Positions 59,301-64,000 of a stretch of 64,000 nucleotides of DNA are shown in pieces. A model generated the notes under the pieces. That model was not told the DNA's origin. It searched no databases and was given only the letters and a program-made list of their open reading frames with translations. Each line of letters opens with the position of its first letter. Position 1 is the stretch's first letter. The DNA lies in assembly GCF_040954835.1 (NCBI RefSeq), contig NC_090706.1, forward strand, positions 40,867,148-40,931,147. Direction: 5' to 3'. A program made the position numbers and the translations under genes. The stretch is from Lepisosteus oculatus (lineage: Eukaryota; Chordata; Actinopteri; Semionotiformes; Lepisosteidae).

Positions 59301-60571
59301 TGCTAAGCTATATTATAATGTTGTTCTCTCATGTCATGTTAAGAATGCATATCTTTTTGCAAATTATTTCGGTTATGAAACAGTTCCAGTTTTTGAAAGT
59401 AATTCATGATTAGTTTCAGTTTTGCACATCCTATTCACACTCTTAAAGCACTGAAAACTTCAGTAGGAATTGTACAGTTTGTTCCCAATCGCCCTAGAGG
59501 CTCCTGCTGTTAATAAATTGCCTTTCTGTAATCCCTTGCACTGCAGATAGTGAAATGAAGATGGAACTTTAGCTGGTACCAAGTCCAGCAAGTCCAAGTC
59601 CAAAGTGAAACTCGGCTGAATCGTTGCCAGCAGTAGCAAGCTGCTGGTTCCAATGCTTATTTCTCCTTAAATCAGCTTTCTTTTCCGATTTCAACTTGCA
59701 GTGTTTTCATATTGTTGCACAACTTGGTCATTGTATTGTGGAAAAGGACAAACCCTTTACCAACAAAAAATGCACTTGCCAACTGTAACTGTACAGATTC
59801 CAGCAGCTTGCAGAAACAAAGAGAAGGATGTTTGATCTAATGTCCTAAATTAATCAGTCCCAGTACGACGGGGATATATACTGTGCATGCACCGCCACCT
59901 TCTTCAGAAATGTGTGCTGTTAAGTATAATCAAAGATTTTAGAAACGTAACTTTTTTGTTTACTAATTATGTAGTGAGCTATTAATATTTACAAACTTAA
60001 GATGCTAAGGATTAAAGGTAGTTCAGTCTCGTCCTTTTTGCCATTTCTACCAAACTCAATACTTGACTCCAAGATGAGATTTAGCTTTAATCAGTCTCTT
60101 TATTTAAAATAAACTCTTGAGAAGTTCTCGTGGATAACTGCAGATCATAACTCCAGATTTAAATAACATTTAATAGGTTGATGACGTGCTGGTCATTTTT
60201 TAGGATGTCATACAGCTCATCAGTTATTTTTCAGACGGAGCGCGTGCTGTTCTCTGCTTGAACACGGCCTCGTGCTCGGCGGCAGGGGCTGGCCTACAGG
60301 GCTGTGGATGTCTCCTGCGTGTTGTGGGCGGGGGGGTTGTGTTAAAGAAGCGAGAGACGAGCCGCCTGCTCTTCTTTTCCAGCCGCCGATGGCCGAGGAG
60401 GGAGGGCGGAGGAGGCACCCATCCAGCGGAGAAGGCAGGAGCCGCCAGCCCGCCAGCCGGCCCGCTCACGCCCACGCCCCCGCCCCCCCGGCAGCGGGGG
60501 CTCCCCGCGACGACGCCAAACCCCTGAGCCAGAAGGCCCCCGCCGCAGCCGAGTCCAGACCCCGGCAGTAA
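36421..60571 (+). CDS. larp1: La-related protein 1, 19 coding exons, 1035 aa
   Basis: Nineteen exons splice in phase into 3108 nt. LARP1 binds the m7G cap and adjacent 5'TOP pyrimidines of ribosomal-protein mRNAs, represses their translation when mTORC1 is off, and stabilises them with poly(A)-binding protein in the cytoplasm. The protein begins [11 protein letters not shown] as in human LARP1. It has [13 protein letters not shown] (95-107), an RG-repeat tract (287-310), a La motif (about 349-435; Q363, Y366, Y367, D376, F378 and F397 form the canonical pocket), a PAM2-like motif (about 452-464), [16 protein letters not shown] (about 505-520), and the DM15 cap-binding repeats (about 819-973). 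By spacing, R863, R902, Y906 and Y945 match human cap-contact residues R840, R879, Y883 and Y922 (1019-aa numbering, from memory). The ATG has G at -3 and +4 and an in-frame stop at 36385-36387. The N-terminal sequence argues for LARP1 rather than LARP1B. Confidence 0.97.
36788..46078 (+). other. larp1 intron 1 (9.3 kb)
   Basis: The first third is CpG island, followed by AT-rich DNA. It contains the SINE at 39640-39850 and two GC-richer patches at about 41330-41900 and 42800-43660 with long antisense frames but no recognisable protein. No alternative first exon is evident beyond weak possibilities in the CpG island. Confidence 0.6.
39640..39850 (+). mobile_element. tRNA-derived SINE with V-SINE-like tail
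   Basis: It carries an A-box-like GTGGAGCAGTGGGC and a B-box GGTTCAAGACCC with tRNA-like spacing. A tail, GTTGCTTCAAATAAAAAGC then CAGCCAGAGAAATACATGTA, resembles the LINE2-type 3' end of fish V-SINEs. It lies in larp1 intron 1. Family assignment is from memory. Confidence 0.7.
46079..46140 (+). CDS. larp1: larp1 exon 2
   Basis: A 62-bp exon encoding [21 protein letters not shown] (residues 123-143), matching the PAKVVRA segment of vertebrate LARP1. Acceptor CCGCAG, donor GTACAG, ends in phase 0. Confidence 0.93.
46620..46930 (+). repeat. dispersed fish repeat in larp1 intron 2
   Basis: ACACCTGGGGTTCCCAGTCC, CAGTCCTGGGGGACC and GGGTTCCATTCCAGCTGAGC resemble a common teleost repeat of unresolved class. 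The region is otherwise non-coding. Confidence 0.5.
47181..47246 (+). CDS. larp1: larp1 exon 3
   Basis: A 66-bp exon encoding [19 protein letters not shown] and VQ (residues 144-165), a very conserved LARP1 block. Acceptor GCGCAG, donor GTAACG, phase 0. Confidence 0.95.
48549..49535 (-). mobile_element. decayed Tc1/mariner transposon, 5'-truncated, in larp1 intron 3
   Basis: Minus-strand frames contain Tc1 transposase landmarks: [12 protein letters not shown], with the first catalytic Asp, near 49290-49255 and [12 protein letters not shown], with the second, near 49065-49030. They lie in different frames, so the copy is frameshifted and dead. The left end starts CAGTCATGTGAAAAAGAAAG at 48549 right after TA. 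A second, related motif TGTGAAAAACGAAGTTCACC lies about 185 bp inside, the arrangement of IR/DR-type Tc1 ends. The other terminus and the N-terminal coding part are missing. Confidence 0.85.
49687..49834 (+). CDS. larp1: larp1 exon 4
   Basis: Encodes a Lys/Glu-rich, probably disordered stretch, residues 166-214, with [13 protein letters not shown] as the recognisable LARP1 core. It starts [10 protein letters not shown]; the human protein as I recall it has roughly a dozen extra residues here. Donor GTGAGT, phase 1. Confidence 0.94.
50600..50731 (+). CDS. larp1: larp1 exon 5
   Basis: Encodes residues 215-258, opening [16 protein letters not shown] (human-like WVPLQI core) and continuing into a basic Ser/Arg/Asn-rich segment. 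Donor GTGAGC, phase 1. Confidence 0.93.
50945..51065 (-). repeat. family A head in larp1 intron 5
   Basis: On the minus strand it reads as the 5' half of family A (GGACTGGCGTCCTGCCCAGG on the plus strand is the reverse of CCTGG...CGCCAGTCC). It ends about 130 bp before larp1 exon 6. Confidence 0.6.
51193..51345 (+). CDS. larp1: larp1 exon 6 (RG-repeat tract)
   Basis: Encodes residues 259-309. An acidic, Trp-containing start ([10 protein letters not shown]) leads into an uninterrupted run of Arg-Gly dipeptides from 291 on, a typical RNA-binding and arginine-methylation region. The DNA is correspondingly GC-rich. Donor GTACTT, phase 1. Confidence 0.94.
52014..52176 (+). CDS. larp1: larp1 exon 7 (La motif, first part)
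   Basis: Encodes residues 310-363 plus two bases: [16 protein letters not shown] and then the first La-motif helix, [11 protein letters not shown]. The codon for Ile364 is split across the next intron. Donor GTACGT, phase 2. Confidence 0.96.
52355..52590 (-). repeat. family A tail in larp1 intron 7
   Basis: Reverse copy with GGGTTCCATTCCTGCCCTG, TCTGAATGTTCTCCCCGTGT and TTTCCTCCCACAGTCCAGAA. It runs almost up to the exon 8 acceptor at 52597, so it may supply part of the polypyrimidine context. Confidence 0.6.
52598..52742 (+). CDS. larp1: larp1 exon 8 (La motif core)
   Basis: Encodes residues 364-412, from [19 protein letters not shown] to [13 protein letters not shown]. It carries most of the aromatic pocket that La motifs use to hold RNA 3' ends. 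Acceptor CCCCAG, donor GTCAGC, phase 0. Confidence 0.97.
52985..53159 (+). CDS. larp1: larp1 exon 9 (La motif end and PAM2-like motif)
   Basis: Encodes residues 413-470: [24 protein letters not shown], then [14 protein letters not shown], a PAM2-like sequence expected to bind the MLLE domain of PABPC1. Ile455 replaces the Leu I recall in human. Donor GTGAGC, phase 1. Confidence 0.96.
53755..53924 (+). CDS. larp1: larp1 exon 10
   Basis: Encodes residues 471-527, with ESAPGSPRA, a Ser/Thr-Pro-rich stretch, and [19 protein letters not shown], all near-identical to human LARP1. Donor GTGACG, phase 0. Confidence 0.96.
54433..54792 (+). CDS. larp1: larp1 exon 11
   Basis: The largest internal exon, 120 codons (528-647). 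It holds the acidic block [18 protein letters not shown], the strand [12 protein letters not shown], the [13 protein letters not shown] motif and the helix [14 protein letters not shown]. This region is highly conserved in LARP1 and separates the La motif from DM15. Donor GTGAGC, phase 0. Confidence 0.96.
54928..55135 (+). repeat. 51-bp minisatellite in larp1 intron 11
   Basis: TACAAGGCCA recurs at 54941, 54992 and 55043 (period 51), then at 55075 after a 32-bp short unit, and a diverged unit ends the array near 55125. Units share GCACTAGAGGGCCAC and TACAGCAGAGGATCTTGGG. Confidence 0.88.
56144..56267 (+). CDS. larp1: larp1 exon 12
   Basis: Encodes residues 648-688: [20 protein letters not shown] then [17 protein letters not shown]. 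Acceptor TTGCAG, donor GTGAGT, phase 1. The following intron is only 86 bp. Confidence 0.95.
56354..56559 (+). CDS. larp1: larp1 exon 13
   Basis: Encodes residues 689-757, [16 protein letters not shown], a [17 protein letters not shown] repeat rich in TPR triplets (candidate proline-directed phosphosites), and [10 protein letters not shown]. Donor GTGAGC, phase 0. Confidence 0.96.
56885..56991 (+). CDS. larp1: larp1 exon 14
   Basis: Encodes residues 758-792: [13 protein letters not shown] followed by [17 protein letters not shown], a LARP1 signature. Acceptor CCGCAG, donor GTAGGG, phase 2. Confidence 0.96.
57353..57510 (+). CDS. larp1: larp1 exon 15 (start of DM15)
   Basis: Encodes residues 793-845: [19 protein letters not shown], then the start of the DM15 domain, [19 protein letters not shown] and HKYRRRCLN. 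Donor GTAGGC, phase 1. Confidence 0.96.
57683..57812 (+). repeat. 51-bp tandem repeat in larp1 intron 15
   Basis: TCAGTTCCTTCAGCCTGTCA starts at 57683 and 57734, and again at 57785 with one change in this stretch, giving 2.5 near-identical 51-bp units. A diverged single unit at 35800-35850 shows the source is a dispersed repeat. Confidence 0.9.
58061..58205 (+). CDS. larp1: larp1 exon 16 (DM15 repeat A)
   Basis: Encodes residues 846-893, including [20 protein letters not shown] with Arg863 at the place of a human cap/TOP-contact arginine. Donor GTAAAC, phase 2. Confidence 0.97.
58526..58635 (+). CDS. larp1: larp1 exon 17 (DM15 repeat B)
   Basis: Encodes residues 894-930, [18 protein letters not shown] to [10 protein letters not shown]. 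Arg902 and Tyr906 fall where human LARP1 stacks on the m7G cap. Acceptor TTCTAG, donor GTAAGA, phase 1. Confidence 0.97.
59161..59288 (+). CDS. larp1: larp1 exon 18 (DM15 repeat C)
   Basis: Encodes residues 931-973, [19 protein letters not shown] to [10 protein letters not shown], completing the DM15 fold; Tyr945 is the second cap-stacking aromatic. Donor GTAAGT, phase 0. Confidence 0.97.
60383..60571 (+). CDS. larp1: larp1 exon 19 (C-terminal tail and stop)
   Basis: Encodes residues 974-1035 and TAA at 60569-60571. It begins [12 protein letters not shown] (human PPMGEEGNHKRH as I recall it), then a Pro/Ala/Arg-rich disordered tail ending SRPRQ that is poorly conserved. Acceptor TTCCAG. The tail is very GC-rich. 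Confidence 0.92.
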   Translation, partial: PPMAEEGGRRRHPSSGEGRSRQPASRPAHAHAPAPPAAGAPRDDAKPLSQKAPAAAESRPRQ

Positions 60572-63500
60572 CCGCACAGGACGGGCTGGGCTTCCGTTCG
60601 CCTCGGGGTGGGGGGAAAAACACAGGGGGGCCAATCGATTAAGCAAGCATGAGAAGAAAAGGAAATCAAACCATCCTTTCCCGTTCATGATTGTGAGGAT
60701 TGATGCTCTGCTTTTTCCGAGTTTTTTTTCCGATTGACAACTCCATTTCACCCGAGATAGACTACTGAAAGATGGAGGACGTACAGCCCGCGTGATGCAG
60801 TTTTCGTTTTCTTGTGAGCCCGGCCCCCTGCGCTCTTCGGGACAATCATTTCCGTTCGGATGGATGCGTCTTTGCCGCCGCTGAAGCCCGCGGCACATGG
60901 CCCCTCCTCGCCCCCCCCCCCCCCCCTCCGCCACAGTCCTGACCGGTGCCCCGGCGCGCTGGGCTCCTCCCGGAGCCCGGAGCCCCACCTTCATCACTTT
61001 ACTACACAGGAGGGCTGGAGACTCGTGCTTGCAAGCTGAAGTTTACTTGACTGGTTTTTGGGGCTGGATAAAAGAAACGCAGAAAGCTGAAAATTAAAAA
61101 AAAAAAAGAAAACTTCATTACAGACATGCAACAGTTCCTCCTGATGGGCAGGATCTTTGAAAGTTGCCTTATTTTGACATTATTTTCTTTGTTTATGCCC
61201 GCCTTCCTTAATGTTGTTGATTGTACAACATTTAATTGCAATGCAAACCTTCAGTCATCATTCAACGAAAGCTGTCGGTCGGCTCCTCCGTCTGCTTGTC
61301 GCCTGCCTTGTAGCCGGTTACAGTCTTCCAAGTATCATCTGGTCTGTTACAAAACCACCCTGCGTGCATCTGCATCTCGCTCTTGCGCTGAATCTGGAGA
61401 GGACAGCACTCCCAAGGCTAGATCGCTCTCATCTTCATGGAACTTGAGATGACTGGAATTCACAAATTCTGAATACTTGAAAAGGTTATCACAGTACACC
61501 TTACGTTGTGGGTGCTTTATAACGCACATATTTAAGTAACGTGCTTGAAAAGGGTATTACGAGGAAAGGCTGCTCTGTAGAACAAAATTAATTGGTTGCT
61601 TCTGTTCTGGAGTGACTGTGAGTCTTATAACCACAAAGGCGCATCTTGTGAATGCATGACGTAGTTGCTCTTTTACGGGGTGTTAGCTGTCCGAGAAGCT
61701 GCTCGGAGAATGCCACATGCTGCCAGCAGACCGACCCTGCCCTCGCCACCTGGAGGTACAGCACCCTGTTCCAGCGATCGGAGCATGGCGCCATTTCCCT
61801 GAGAGGCTGCCTGTGTTTATTGTTCTCTTTTTCTCTCCAATGGTACTTCATCAGTTTGTGGTTCTCTTGAGTCTGGGGCTTAAAGCTGATGGCGATTTAT
61901 CTGCCACTTTCCCATTAAGACTCTTCAGTGTCATGTCCACATTCTTCTGCCTGCAGGTATTGGAGTAGATCCAAAACTATTCATGTGTTAATTGCAAGAT
62001 GAGGAGAGCAAATGGCTCTTCTGTTCAAGGTCCAGCATCGGCACCAGACTATGACAGTCTGAGTTAAATTGCATCCCTGCCCTAGTTTTCACTGTTTGAA
62101 GCATTATGGGTCACTGGCTTTCTAGAAGAACAATATGTGATTCATAGAGCTGCACCAACATAAATGACTCCCATAAATCTGCTCAGTTGCGCATCACGTT
62201 TGCTGTAAGTTGTGACTGCTGCCTGATGATTAACGCGCAGCACTTCCTCTGCGGCCCGCTCGGCAGACAGACATGCTGTAAAATATGCAGTGATGCACCA
62301 TTGAACTTTTTGTTGTTGTCAAAGTGTGCTACTTAAATCTAGCTTAAAAACGGCAGCATATGTTATCTTGGAATTAACATGTTTTAATAAGGTTGTTTTT
62401 ACATGATGCCCGTCCGCTTTGGACATTTCAGAGGAGAATCTTGGAATGACGATGAGAGGATTGTCGAAAGGGAAAAGGTGGCAGTAACTCTATCAGAGTT
62501 TGAGCTCTGCGAGTCCGACGTCTGATTGAAAAAATAATCCAAATTGCATTTGTATTCATGAAACACCGAAGAATGGATAGTCTTTTAAATTAGCATTCAC
62601 GTGACTTGATCAGGATATTGAATCGCTCTTCAATGCTTCTCAGACCTCCCACATTGTACTTTTTACTGTTAATAGAAAAATATATTTTCCTTACACATGT
62701 ACATTCTATATCTTTTAAAGAAATGGTCTCTTATTTTAATATCTTTTAACACTTTTAATTTTATTTTGATTCGATGGTTATGTCAGTGTTGCTTTTATGA
62801 AATAATCTAAACCAGTTGTGTCCTTTCAGACATGGGACTTAATTTCTGAACAAAGGGAAATCGGCAGCGAGAGTCTGCTTGGGGCGTTTTAGAATGAACC
62901 CGTTGAAAAGCTCTAACAATCATACTTTGGGATTTTGTTTTTAAATCTTTGTTTACAAATCGCAGGTCGTGATGAGGGTGGGTGGAGCTTGGAACTTGGA
63001 GAGCGTATTAAGCCGGTCGACGCTTCGGGTTTTATTTCCCAACATTTGCGGAAGAGTAATTAATTTATTACTGCGTGGTGATGAAATCTGTGATTCAGAC
63101 TGGCATTGTTTCCGTTTTAAATACATGTCCCTGCCTTTAAAGGCATCCCCAATGGAGGCTGAAACTACTGCTCGCTGAACACTGACAGGAGAGGCAGAAA
63201 CGCTGAAAACGTTGCAGCTAATGCGTTTTCCAGTTGTCTTCCTGCCTTTTGTTACCCCGGTTGGAATCTTCTTAAGGTTTATGGATTTGTTGTTTTTTTT
63301 TGCTTTTATTATCGTGGGCTTTGTAAAGGTTAAAAGGAGGCTGTAGAGCCGATAGCTGAATCACCTAAGAAGTGTTCACTTCGAACGCCTGACGCGTATC
63401 GGCTGGTACACAAGTCCAGGATGTGCGAACGGGTCCTTCTCTGCACGCGCGGGCTCTCGGAGGTCCCTCCCGTGAAGCGCTGGCCGACCGGTGAATGCTT

Positions 63501-64000
63501 TCAGATGCCTTTGCGTTGACGGGGTGTGGCGACTAGACTCCTGCTTCCTGGCAGGTCCTGGGTTCGGTTGTGGCCTGCGGCGCCTTCTGTGTGGAACTTG
63601 CAGGTTCTCATCTGTGTGTGGGGTTTTCTCCAGCTGCTCCAGCTCCCTGCCCCTTTCACAGATGCGCCATCTTGGTTCATTGGTGTCTCAGTGTCTGATT
63701 TGTCCGTGCGCTTGCTTCCCCAGCTGTGGACGGGCATTTACAGAGGAGCCAATTCTTTCTGAATCAAAGCCCTGTGTGTCAGCCTACCTTACACGCGATT
63801 TCTTTGCTAAGCAGCCAGCATGCCCTTTAACTGTTCTTGTGTGTCGCGGTGCATCGCTAAGGGTGGGGGGAGAGTTTTCTGCCCATTTTAAAAGGGTGAG
63901 GTAATACTCTACTTTGCAGTCAACTCATAATGGCTTAGAAGTAGACAGCTAGTGATGTCTGGGGATGGAGAAGGAGAACAATTCCATAAAGCCATATAAA
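60572..64000 (+). other. probable larp1 3'UTR and downstream DNA
   Basis: No recognisable coding exon follows the larp1 stop. The first 500 bp are GC-rich and then the DNA becomes AT-rich and unique. An A-rich stretch at 61092-61112 is followed by ordinary sequence. I did not find a convincing AATAAA to end the transcript, so the 3'UTR may run for kilobases. A reverse-orientation fish repeat sits at 63525-63650. Short open frames here look like chance. Confidence 0.5.
63525..63650 (-). repeat. family A tail fragment
   Basis: Reverse copy containing GTCCTGGGTTCGGTTGTGGC, TGTGTGGAACTTGCAGGTTC and GGGTTTTCTCCAGCTGCTCC, degraded relative to other copies. Confidence 0.55.

Noticed and set aside
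36421-60571. Identity as LARP1B rather than LARP1
   Set aside because: The N-terminus [11 protein letters not shown], the exon 11-14 blocks and the overall length fit LARP1 better.

Overview
The window is nuclear DNA from a vertebrate, almost certainly a ray-finned fish. It has intron-rich genes with GT-AG splice sites, CpG-rich promoters, fish-type interspersed repeats, a tRNA-derived SINE with a V-SINE-like tail and a decayed Tc1 transposon. I cannot name the species. An early-branching ray-finned fish such as gar or bowfin, or an early teleost such as an eel, would fit, but that is only an impression.

Two protein-coding genes can be rebuilt exon by exon. On the minus strand, 27958 down to 22213, seven exons encode a 259-residue NAD-dependent short-chain dehydrogenase of the 15-hydroxyprostaglandin dehydrogenase (HPGD) family. 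On the plus strand, 36421 to 60571, nineteen exons encode a 1035-residue LARP1, the mTORC1-controlled protein that binds the cap and 5'TOP tract of mRNAs. Every exon junction in both genes keeps phase. The genes lie head to head about 8.5 kb apart, and nothing suggests they work together.

Layout: 1-22 kb is a gene-free stretch of mostly unique AT-rich DNA with a few GC-rich patches, two candidate conserved regulatory blocks, scattered repeats, a fold-back element and a telomere-like minisatellite. 22.2-28.0 kb holds the HPGD-like gene. 28-36 kb is an intergenic block of repeats, a 41-bp minisatellite, a small element with inverted termini and an internal tRNA-like promoter, and a CpG/ETS-motif patch. 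36.0-38.3 kb is the LARP1 CpG island. 36.4-60.6 kb is LARP1, with a 9.3-kb first intron and a Tc1 relic in intron 3. 60.6-64 kb is probable LARP1 3'UTR and downstream DNA.

The most interesting protein observation is that the HPGD-like enzyme keeps the whole catalytic tetrad and the NAD site but changes two residues that contact substrate in human HPGD, so its substrate may differ from PGE2. I found no operon, CRISPR array, tRNA or rRNA gene and no clearly new multi-gene system. Most remaining long open frames are chance frames in GC-rich or repetitive DNA.
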